Positions 35,983-43,009 of a stretch of 64,000 bases of DNA are shown here, in pieces. Made by a program: the position numbers and the translations under genes. The first letter of the stretch is position 1. Each line of letters opens with the position of its first letter. Source of the stretch: Solobacterium sp. (GTDB taxonomy: Bacteria; Bacillota_I; Bacilli_A; Erysipelotrichales; Erysipelotrichaceae); the NCBI GenBank assembly GCA_017432325.1, contig JAFRJJ010000077.1:47138-111137 (forward strand). The letters run 5' to 3'. The notes under the pieces are model-generated. The model did not search any database, had not been told where the DNA came from, and saw only the letters and a program-made list of their open reading frames with translations.

Positions 35983-36753
35983 ATGACATATTATCTTGAC
36001 TCACATGCGCATATTATCTCTGAAGAATTCGAGCAGGACCTGGATGAACTGCTAGAGCGTGCCGAACAGGCTGATGTAAAACGGATCATGATCATGTGCA
36101 CCGGTGAAACGGAAATCGATAAAGCATTTTCACTGGTCGACAGTGATCCCTTCCGTTTTTCCTGCGCATACGGGATCCATCCGGAAGATGCCAATGACTG
36201 GCAGGGAAGATGGGACAGATTCTGTGAGATCATCCGGGATCCGAGGATCGCCTGCGTCGGTGAGATCGGACTGGACTATTACTGGGTGAAAGACAATAAA
36301 CCGGTACAGCGTGAACTGTTCATCAAACAGATCGAGGAAGCAAGGGCTGTTCATAAACCGATCCTTGTTCATTCAAGGGACGCGATACAGGATACATATG
36401 ACATTATGAAGGAGCACCGTATACCCGGTGTCATGCACTGCTATTCCGGCAGCGCGGAGATGGCTGTGGAATTCACGAAGCTGGGTTATTATCTGGCATT
36501 CGGCGGAGCGATCACATTCAAAAATTCCAGACATTCCAAAGCTGCTGCGGCTGCGGTGGATCCGAAATTCCTGCTGAGTGAAACAGACTGCCCGTATATG
36601 TCGCCGGAGCCTCTAAGGGGCAGAAGGAATGAACCTTCCAATATTCCGCATATCGTCAAGGTCATTGCGGACGTATGCGGCAAACCTGTAGAAGAGATGA
36701 AAGAGATCATTGCAAAGAACTATGAACGTCTTCTTCATGAGGAAGTGCTATGA
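35983..36753 (+). CDS. tatD: TatD-family metal-dependent deoxyribonuclease
   Basis: A 256-residue amidohydrolase-fold nuclease. Metal ligands are visible as the N-terminal DSHAHI, Glu in VGEIGLDYYW (about 89-98), His in LVHSRDA and CHYS-like MHCYSGSAEMA, and Asp in SETDCPYMSPEP. The strand-end order is normal for TatD (yabD of Bacillus). It is thought to process DNA ends. The gene follows mnmE by five bases and overlaps rnmV by four bases, as in the conserved tatD-rnmV-rsmA cluster. Confidence 0.95.
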   Translation: MTYYLDSHAHIISEEFEQDLDELLERAEQADVKRIMIMCTGETEIDKAFSLVDSDPFRFSCAYGIHPEDANDWQGRWDRFCEIIRDPRIACVGEIGLDYYWVKDNKPVQRELFIKQIEEARAVHKPILVHSRDAIQDTYDIMKEHRIPGVMHCYSGSAEMAVEFTKLGYYLAFGGAITFKNSRHSKAAAAAVDPKFLLSETDCPYMSPEPLRGRRNEPSNIPHIVKVIADVCGKPVEEMKEIIAKNYERLLHEEVL

Positions 36754-37286
36754 GGAAGATCCTGCAGACGATCGTTGTGGAAGGCAGGCACGATACGGAA
36801 AACCTGAAAAAGTATTTTGACTGCGTTACGATCGAAACCGGCGGTACATCACTGCCGGAAACAGTCCTGGATGAGATACGCGAAGCACAGAAACGGACCG
36901 GGGTCATCGTATTTACGGATCCCGACGCACCGGGAAATATGATCCGTCATGCGGTCAATCAGGCAGTGCCCGGATGTCAGAACGCATTTGTGGATAAAAA
37001 GGATGCCAGAACGGAAAAGAAAGTCGGCGTAGAACACGCGGATGGAGATGTTCTGGCAGAAGCGCTGGATCATCTGGTAACATACAGTGGTCACGATACC
37101 GGAAGTCTGACCATGTCTGATCTGGTGGATCTCGGCCTGAGCGGAGGAAGCCGCTCACAGGAAAAGAGGGAACTGATCGGCAGAAAGCTTCATATCGGCT
37201 GCGGTTCGGCAAAAACGATGCTGAAGCGTCTGAACCACCTCGGCATTACATACGAAGAGATCAGAAAGGAAATGGATGATGAATAA
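36750..37286 (+). CDS. rnmV: Ribonuclease M5
   Basis: A 178-residue Toprim-domain ribonuclease that trims the ends of precursor 5S rRNA. The Toprim core is TIVVEGRHDTENLKKYF (conserved Glu, residues about 8-24) with VIVFTDPDAPGN (DxD motif, about 52-63). GVEHADGDVLAEAL follows, and a C-terminal helical region. It overlaps tatD by four bases (ATGA) and rsmA by 11 bases, the usual arrangement, which strengthens the call over other small Toprim proteins. Confidence 0.94.
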   Translation: MRKILQTIVVEGRHDTENLKKYFDCVTIETGGTSLPETVLDEIREAQKRTGVIVFTDPDAPGNMIRHAVNQAVPGCQNAFVDKKDARTEKKVGVEHADGDVLAEALDHLVTYSGHDTGSLTMSDLVDLGLSGGSRSQEKRELIGRKLHIGCGSAKTMLKRLNHLGITYEEIRKEMDDE

Positions 37287-38127
37287 ACCTGTTGCGGCTC
37301 CTTCAAGAACCGGAGAGATCCTGAAAAAATATGATCTGAAAGCGAAAAAGGGCTACGGACAGAATTTTCTCATCGATGTTTCCATCGTACAGAAAATAGC
37401 TGCGTCCTCTCATTGTGAAGGAGCAGTTATTGAGATCGGTCCGGGCATCGGAAGTCTGACAGAGCAGCTGGCACTTCGTTCACAGCACGTCCGGAGCTAC
37501 GAAGTAGATGAAAGACTGCTGACAGTGCTGGATGATACACTGTCTGAATATGATAATGTGGAGATCATCCTTAAGGATATCCTGCAGGCAGACCTGGAAC
37601 AGTCCGTGCGGGAACTGAAGGAAACATATGGTTCTGTAAGTGTGTGCGCAAATCTTCCTTATTATATAACGACACCTGTTCTGTTCAGGCTGTTTGAATG
37701 TGCAGAGCCTGTGGAATGGATCACGGTCATGGTCCAGAAAGAAGTGGCAGACAGGTTTGCGGCAGGACCGGGAAGTCCGGATTACGGAGCGTTAAGTGTA
37801 GAGAGCGCATACCTGTATGATGTAAAGAAGCTTTTTCAGGTGCCAAGGACATGCTTCTCCCCGGCTCCGAATGTGGACAGCGCGGTCATACAGTTTCACA
37901 GGAAGTCTGTGGAAACAGAAGAAACAGATCAGTTTTTTGAACTGGTCAGAGCATGTTTTGCCCAGAGAAGAAAAACACTGTATAACAACCTGAAAGCATA
38001 TGCGCCGGAAGGCACCGACATCAGTGCTGTGCTTGCGGAAGCGGGGATCGATCCCGGTATCAGGGCACAGAATATGACTTCGGAACAGTTCCGTACACTG
38101 TATACAGTCTGGAGGAAAATGATATGA
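37276..38127 (+). CDS. rsmA: 16S rRNA dimethyladenosine transferase RsmA (KsgA)
   Basis: A 283-residue SAM-dependent methyltransferase that dimethylates the two adjacent adenosines in helix 45 of 16S rRNA. The N-terminal KKGYGQNFLID, SAM-binding VIEIGPGIGSLTEQL (about 51-65), and NLPYYITTPVLF (NLPY catalytic motif) are intact, as is the basic C-terminal domain FAQRRKTLYNNLK. The start may be 37276 or 37279 (ATGATG). It overlaps rnmV by 11 bases and ispE by four. Confidence 0.97.
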   Translation: MMNKPVAAPSRTGEILKKYDLKAKKGYGQNFLIDVSIVQKIAASSHCEGAVIEIGPGIGSLTEQLALRSQHVRSYEVDERLLTVLDDTLSEYDNVEIILKDILQADLEQSVRELKETYGSVSVCANLPYYITTPVLFRLFECAEPVEWITVMVQKEVADRFAAGPGSPDYGALSVESAYLYDVKKLFQVPRTCFSPAPNVDSAVIQFHRKSVETEETDQFFELVRACFAQRRKTLYNNLKAYAPEGTDISAVLAEAGIDPGIRAQNMTSEQFRTLYTVWRKMI

Positions 38128-38960
38128 AAGAACGTGCATACGCAAAGATCAACCTGTGTCTTGATGTCGTCGGAGAACGGGAAGACGGATATCATGAGCT
38201 GAAGATGATCATGGCTCCGGTAGACTTTTATGATGTTCTTGAAATGGTTCCCGCGGAAACGACCACGATGTCCCTGAATCGTTCCTTTCTGCCGGTCAAT
38301 GAAAAGAACACGGTAATCAAGGCGATCAATGTCATGCGTGAATGTTATGGTTTCAAGGAAGAGTTCGCATGCAGTCTTCAGAAACATATCCCTACCCAGG
38401 CCGGACTGGCCGGCGGATCTGCAGACGCTGCTGCGGCGATCCGTATCATGAATCAGCTTCTGCATCTGAACATGAGCAGGGAAGATATGATCAATGTCGG
38501 CAAAAAGGTTGGCGCGGATGTACCGTTCTGTATTTTCAATCAATGTGCATTCGTGTCCGGTATCGGTGATGTGCTGGAACCGTTTGAATGCAATACTGAT
38601 TTCGACATTCTTCTGGTGAAGCCGAAACGGGGCGTTTCGACCAAAACAGCATTCACTGAAATGGATAAAGAAAACATCGTTCACCCGGACTGCACGGCAA
38701 TGCGGGAAGCGCTGATGAGTAGCGACTATGACGGTGTGATCAGGAACCTCGGCAATTCCCTGGAGGAAGTCAGTCTCAGGCTGGTCCGTGAGATCCGCGA
38801 TATTAAAGACGATCTGACAGTGCTCGGTTTTGACGGCGTCCTGATGTCCGGAAGCGGTTCGACCGTATTCGGGATCACAAGAAGCCCCCGTCTGCTGAGA
38901 AAAACATCCGATCTGATGAGATATAAGGGTTATTTTGTAAGAATGACAAAAATCTTATAA
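38124..38960 (+). CDS. ispE: 4-diphosphocytidyl-2-C-methyl-D-erythritol kinase
   Basis: A 278-residue GHMP kinase of the non-mevalonate isoprenoid pathway. AYAKINLCLDVVGEREDGYHEL at the start contains the substrate-binding Lys and Asp, PTQAGLAGGSADAAAA is the ATP-binding GHMP motif (about 91-106), and LMSGSGSTVFGI is the third motif near the C terminus. Its presence implies that the organism makes isopentenyl diphosphate by the MEP route. It overlaps rsmA by four bases (ATGA), ending the mnmE-tatD-rnmV-rsmA-ispE run. Confidence 0.95.
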   Translation: MKERAYAKINLCLDVVGEREDGYHELKMIMAPVDFYDVLEMVPAETTTMSLNRSFLPVNEKNTVIKAINVMRECYGFKEEFACSLQKHIPTQAGLAGGSADAAAAIRIMNQLLHLNMSREDMINVGKKVGADVPFCIFNQCAFVSGIGDVLEPFECNTDFDILLVKPKRGVSTKTAFTEMDKENIVHPDCTAMREALMSSDYDGVIRNLGNSLEEVSLRLVREIRDIKDDLTVLGFDGVLMSGSGSTVFGITRSPRLLRKTSDLMRYKGYFVRMTKIL

Positions 38961-39007
38961 TGAAAGCGATTTCGCAAGAAATAACTGCTTTTTGTGGGAA
39001 CAAACGA

Positions 39008-39036
39008 TTGAAAAAATAGTATATTCATATTATATA
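39008..39036 (+). promoter_or_regulatory. Promoter of glmU-prs
   Basis: TTGAAA (39008-39013), 17 bases, TATATA (39031-39036), 21 bases before the glmU start with GGGAGG between. One of the clearest promoters in the window. Confidence 0.7.
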
Positions 39037-39056
39037 TGGGCAGGGAGGCGCAAAAC

Positions 39057-40007
39057 ATGAAGAATGCTATTGTAATGGCGGCCGGAAAAGGTACGCGAAT
39101 GCACTCTGATCAGCCGAAAGTGCTCCATCGTATTCTGGATGAGCCGATGGCGGGACTGATCGTCAATAATCTGAAAAAAGCCGGTGCAGAACGTATCGTT
39201 TCGATCGTCGGATACGGGCATGAACTTGTTGAGGCGGCTCTGGCAGGAACCTGTGAATTTGCGGTGCAGGAACCGCAGCTCGGAACAGGTCACGCTGTCA
39301 TGCAGGCGCGTCAGCTGGAAACAGAAAAAGGACTGACTGTTGTTGTCAATGGAGACGGTCCGTGTGTCAGACCGGAAACGTATGCCAGACTTTATGATGC
39401 GCTCGAACACGCGGAGATGGCGATCATGACTGCTGTGCCGGAATATGACAACCGCTTTGGCAGAGTCATCCGCGGCACGGACGGAAGCGTAGAGAAGATC
39501 GTTGAGTATAAAGACTGCACGGATGAAGAACGTGCTGTCAAAGAAACCAACATGGGTTTCTATGCGTTCCGCAATGAACTGCTGTTTGAAGGCCTGAAAG
39601 AGCTGACAAACAACAATGCCCAGCATGAATATTACATTACAGACCTGGTGGAGATCTTCATCCGCCATGGATACAAGGTTGCGGCAGTGCAGGTAGAAGA
39701 CTGCATGGAAGTACAGGGTGTCAATGACAACATTGAACTGGCCCGTGCGTCTGCATATCTGCAGCAGAGAATCAACACAGGCCTGATGGCATCGGGCGTA
39801 ACGATGGTCGATCCGAATACAGCATATATCGGTCCATATGTTACCGTTGGTCATGATGTGATCATTCATCCGAATGTCTATTTATACGGCAAAACAGAAA
39901 TACAGGACGGAGCAGTCATTCTCCCGGGAAGCTACCTGAGAGATGCTCTGGTCGGACAAGGGGAAACAATCGGCCCGAACGTTTACAGCGTTCCGGCAGA
40001 AGACTAA
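39057..40007 (+). CDS. glmU: UDP-N-acetylglucosamine pyrophosphorylase domain protein (short GlmU lacking the acetyltransferase half)
   Basis: A 316-residue protein. Residues 1-225 are the GlmU nucleotidyltransferase: MAAGKGTRMHSDQPKVLH, GTGHAVMQA, GDGPCVRPET, EYKDCTDEERAVKETNMGFYAF, and NNNAQHEYYITDLVE. It makes UDP-GlcNAc from GlcNAc-1-phosphate and UTP. After the helix QGVNDNIELARAS only two or three left-handed beta-helix coils remain (GPYVTVGHDVIIHPNVYLYG), then the frame stops with VYSVPAED. Normal GlmU has about 450 residues, with the acetyl-CoA site and catalytic His in the missing part. A separate glucosamine-1-phosphate acetyltransferase must exist elsewhere. prs follows, as in Bacillus. 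No frameshifted remainder is visible after 40007. Confidence 0.88.
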   Translation: MKNAIVMAAGKGTRMHSDQPKVLHRILDEPMAGLIVNNLKKAGAERIVSIVGYGHELVEAALAGTCEFAVQEPQLGTGHAVMQARQLETEKGLTVVVNGDGPCVRPETYARLYDALEHAEMAIMTAVPEYDNRFGRVIRGTDGSVEKIVEYKDCTDEERAVKETNMGFYAFRNELLFEGLKELTNNNAQHEYYITDLVEIFIRHGYKVAAVQVEDCMEVQGVNDNIELARASAYLQQRINTGLMASGVTMVDPNTAYIGPYVTVGHDVIIHPNVYLYGKTEIQDGAVILPGSYLRDALVGQGETIGPNVYSVPAED

Positions 40008-40062
40008 AGGAGACGGCAGGCCTTTGGTCTGCTGACGCTGAAAAGGGGAAAGGAAAGCTCTC

Positions 40063-41037
40063 ATGTTAAAAGAAACTGTTGTTTTTGCATTAACGTCCAG
40101 CACTGATCTGGCAAGATCCGTAGCGGAAAAACTCGGATTACCTCTGGGAAAGATCAAGGTAGAACATTTCGCGGATGGCGAGATCCTCGTAACACCGCAG
40201 GAAACAGTCCGCGGAAGATCTGTCTTTATCATCCAGTCCACATGCACACCCGTAACAGAACACCTGATGGAAGTCCTTGTATGCATTGATGCATTAAAGA
40301 GGGCAAGTGCAAAAGAGATCAACGTTGTAATTCCTTATTATGGATATGCCCGTCAGGACCGTAAGGCATCCGCGCACCAGCCGATCACTGCAAAGCTTGT
40401 TGCAGATCTGCTGACTGTAGCAGGAGCTGACAGAATCGTTGTCTGTGACCTCCACGCAACGCAGATCCAGGGTTTCTTCGATGTACCGATCGATGATCTG
40501 GCTGTAGGACCGATGCTCGGACATTATTATGCGGAAAAAGGTTTCAGCAGTGACGAAGTCGTCATCGTATCTCCGGATCATGGCGGAGTCGTCCGTGCAA
40601 GAAGAATTGCCGAACTGCTTGACTGCCCTATCGCGATCGTTGACAAGCGCCGTCCGAAGCCGAACGAAGTTGAAGCACAGAATGTCATCGGTGATGTTGA
40701 TGGAAAAATCTGCATTATCGTTGATGATATTGCCGATACATGCGGAACGCTCTGCGCAGCTGCCAAGATCCTGAAGGATCATGGCGCAAAAGAAGTCAAC
40801 GTTGCTGTGACACACGGTATCTTCTCCAGAGATGCTGTTGAAAAGATCGAAGCTTCCGATATCAAGGAAATGGTCATCTCCGATACGATCCAGCTGTCCG
40901 ATGAAAAGAGGGCAAAGTCCACAAAGATCGTGCAGCTGTCCATCGCTGATATGCTGGCAGAGACGATCGACGCGATCATGAACCATACATCTGTCTCACG
41001 TGTATATGACAGATATTTAGGTAAAGTTTCTCACTAA
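40063..41037 (+). CDS. prs: Ribose-phosphate pyrophosphokinase
   Basis: A 324-residue PRPP synthase. FADGEILVTPQETVRGRSVFIIQS holds the N-terminal block, YYGYARQDRKASAHQPITAK the flexible catalytic region, CDLHATQIQGFFDVPIDDL the divalent-metal signature, and ICIIVDDIADTCGTL the PRPP-binding loop. It makes PRPP for purine, pyrimidine, His and NAD synthesis. The leader (40008-40062) contains a GCAGGCC/GGTCTGC hairpin and a purine-rich ribosome binding site. It likely shares the glmU promoter and is followed by a strong terminator. Confidence 0.96.
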   Translation: MLKETVVFALTSSTDLARSVAEKLGLPLGKIKVEHFADGEILVTPQETVRGRSVFIIQSTCTPVTEHLMEVLVCIDALKRASAKEINVVIPYYGYARQDRKASAHQPITAKLVADLLTVAGADRIVVCDLHATQIQGFFDVPIDDLAVGPMLGHYYAEKGFSSDEVVIVSPDHGGVVRARRIAELLDCPIAIVDKRRPKPNEVEAQNVIGDVDGKICIIVDDIADTCGTLCAAAKILKDHGAKEVNVAVTHGIFSRDAVEKIEASDIKEMVISDTIQLSDEKRAKSTKIVQLSIADMLAETIDAIMNHTSVSRVYDRYLGKVSH

Positions 41038-41047
41038 TCATATATTG

Positions 41048-41080
41048 AAGGGGCGGTCAATGAATTGCCCCTTATTTTTG
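41048..41080 (+). terminator. Terminator of glmU-prs
   Basis: AAGGGGC (41048-41054) pairs with GCCCCTT (41067-41073), followed by ATTTTTG. Confidence 0.8.
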
Positions 41081-41207
41081 CGGCAGTAGTATTCTTTAAG
41101 TGAAGATCTGCCCGAATTTTACTTCAGAAAAGAATACATTGATTACAAACTGATAATTTTAGTTTACGATTAGTTTGCGAATGCAAATTTATCCGGAGGG
41201 TTTAAGT

Positions 41208-42455
41208 ATGAGAGAATTTAAAGATCTGCAGATAGCGGTTGCCGGAACGGGATATGTCGGATTATCAATGGCTGTGCTGATTGCACAGAACCATCATGTG
41301 ACAGCAGTGGATATTATTCCTGAAAAGGTCGATAAGATCAATCACAGGATCAGTCCGATTCAGGATGACTACATCGAGAAATATCTTGCGGAAAAAGATC
41401 TGGATCTGACAGCGACAATTGATGGAAAAAGCGCATATGCAGACGCGGATTTTGTAGTGATTGCCGCACCGACCAATTATGACTCAACTACACAGCATTT
41501 TGATACAAGCGCAGTTGAAGCTGTGATCGATCTGGTCATGTCTGTGAATCCGGACGCAATTATGGTCATCAAATCAACGATTCCGGTAGGATATACGGAA
41601 AGCATCAGGAATAAAACAGGCAGCAGAAATATTATCTTTTCCCCTGAGTTCCTGAGAGAATCCAAAGCGCTTTACGACAATCTGTATCCGAGCAGGATCG
41701 TCATAGGCTGTGATGATGATACGCGGAAATATGCTGAGATATTCGCTGATCTTCTTCGTGAAGGCGCGCTGAAAGAAAATATCGATACGCTTTTTATGGG
41801 ATATACAGAAGCAGAAGCTGTAAAACTCTTTGCAAATACTTATCTTGCATTAAGAGTATCATATTTCAATGAACTCGATACATATGCGGAGATGAAAGGT
41901 CTCAATACACAGGATATCATTGACGGTGTATGTCTTGATCCGAGAATCGGAAGCCATTATAACAATCCGAGCTTCGGATATGGCGGATACTGTCTGCCCA
42001 AGGATACCAAACAGCTTCTTGCCAATTATCAGGATGTTCCCGAGAATCTGATCGAAGCGATCGTTGAAAGCAACCGGACGAGAAAAGACTTTATCGCTGA
42101 CCGGGTGCTGAAAAAAGCCGGATATTATGATTACTATTCACGCGGAGAATTTACTCAGGACAATGAAAAGGAATGCGTGGTCGGTGTCTACAGGCTGACA
42201 ATGAAGAGCAATTCTGATAATTTCAGACAGTCATCCATCCAGGGTGTAATGAAACGTATCAAAGCCAAAGGCGCGACGGTCATTATTTACGAACCTACAC
42301 TGAAAGACGGGAGTACTTTCTTCGGCAGTAAAGTAGTTAACGATCTTGACGCATTTAAAGCACAGTCACAGGCAATCATTGCGAACAGGTATGACAGTGT
42401 CCTGGATGATGTACAGGATAAAGTATATACAAGGGATCTTTACAGAAGAGACTGA
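41208..42455 (+). CDS. UDP-glucose/GDP-mannose 6-dehydrogenase family protein
   Basis: A 415-residue nucleotide-sugar dehydrogenase. The N-terminal NAD-binding fold is [19 protein letters not shown] (about 9-27); [20 protein letters not shown] and the catalytic Cys in [14 protein letters not shown] (about residue 264) follow. It oxidises UDP-glucose or a related sugar to the uronic acid with two NAD. The start at 41208 has CGGAGGG upstream; an ATG at 41175 is less well placed. The sequence resembles Bacillota enzymes of the Ugd type that make UDP-glucuronate for wall or capsule polymers. It stands alone, directly before the SLH-protein island, which may use such polymers as an anchor (inference). 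Confidence 0.88.
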   Translation: MREFKDLQIAVAGTGYVGLSMAVLIAQNHHVTAVDIIPEKVDKINHRISPIQDDYIEKYLAEKDLDLTATIDGKSAYADADFVVIAAPTNYDSTTQHFDTSAVEAVIDLVMSVNPDAIMVIKSTIPVGYTESIRNKTGSRNIIFSPEFLRESKALYDNLYPSRIVIGCDDDTRKYAEIFADLLREGALKENIDTLFMGYTEAEAVKLFANTYLALRVSYFNELDTYAEMKGLNTQDIIDGVCLDPRIGSHYNNPSFGYGGYCLPKDTKQLLANYQDVPENLIEAIVESNRTRKDFIADRVLKKAGYYDYYSRGEFTQDNEKECVVGVYRLTMKSNSDNFRQSSIQGVMKRIKAKGATVIIYEPTLKDGSTFFGSKVVNDLDAFKAQSQAIIANRYDSVLDDVQDKVYTRDLYRRD

Positions 42456-42509
42456 CAATCAGCCGCATAGATTGAACTGATCAGGTACTGCCCTTTTCAG
42501 ACAAATTAC

Positions 42510-42767
42510 GGTACCTTTAGATCATATGGTAACTGTAACAGAGCAGCTGTGGTAACATTCCTTTGGAGACTGAGCGGAAGACCGGAGCCTTCGAAGATGG
42601 CGGAGTTCAAAGATATGACAGGAAACGTTGACTTTGATAAAGCAATCAGCTGGGCAGCGGAGAATAATATAACAACAGGCTGGGCAGACAACACATTCCG
42701 TCCATGGAACACTTGCAACTGACTTGCAGTCGTATCCTTCCTGGCAAGGTACGATGCGTTAGATTAA
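42510..42767 (+). pseudogene. Decayed 3' end of an SLH-domain surface protein gene
   Basis: Translating from 42510 gives GTFRSYGNCNRAAVVTFLWR, then KDMTGNVDFDKAISWAAE and GWADNTFRPWNTCN, followed by TGA at 42720-42722 and then LAVVSFLARYDALD to TAA at 42765. This is the last two SLH repeats of the island's proteins, with the Arg codon of CNRLAVV changed to a stop. No start codon, signal peptide or upstream domain is present: the first half of the gene has been lost. A small hairpin terminator follows at 42779. The DNA is very close to the intact copies at 45230-45680 and 55400-55836, so the loss looks recent or has been masked by gene conversion. Confidence 0.85.
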
Positions 42768-42778
42768 CACATAATGAT

Positions 42779-42800
42779 GGGCTGCATGTGCGGCCCTTTT
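42779..42800 (+). terminator. Terminator after the SLH pseudogene
   Basis: GGGCTGCA (42779-42786) with TGCGGCCC (42789-42796, one G-T pair), then TTTT. It is a relic of the former gene's end and may still function. The rest of 42801-43009 is AT-rich, and I see no gene or certain promoter in it. Confidence 0.6.
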
Positions 42801-43009
42801 AAAATGATGACATCGGACCGGATGATGTAATTGTTCTGTCAGTTACATCGATTTATCATGTAAGCCATTTACAGCTTTCTTCTCTATGTAAAACAAATAA
42901 TTGAATACTGCTGTAATTGCATCCGTAGTAGAATAATAATTAATTGATTTACTCAGATTTGAAGTATGACAAAATGGAAATCTATGAGTTTTAAAGGGGA
43001 GGTATCAAT

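Noticed and set aside
41120..41200. Promoter for the UDP-sugar dehydrogenase gene
   Set aside because: Several AT-rich hexamers exist but no -35/-10 pair with acceptable spacing stood out.
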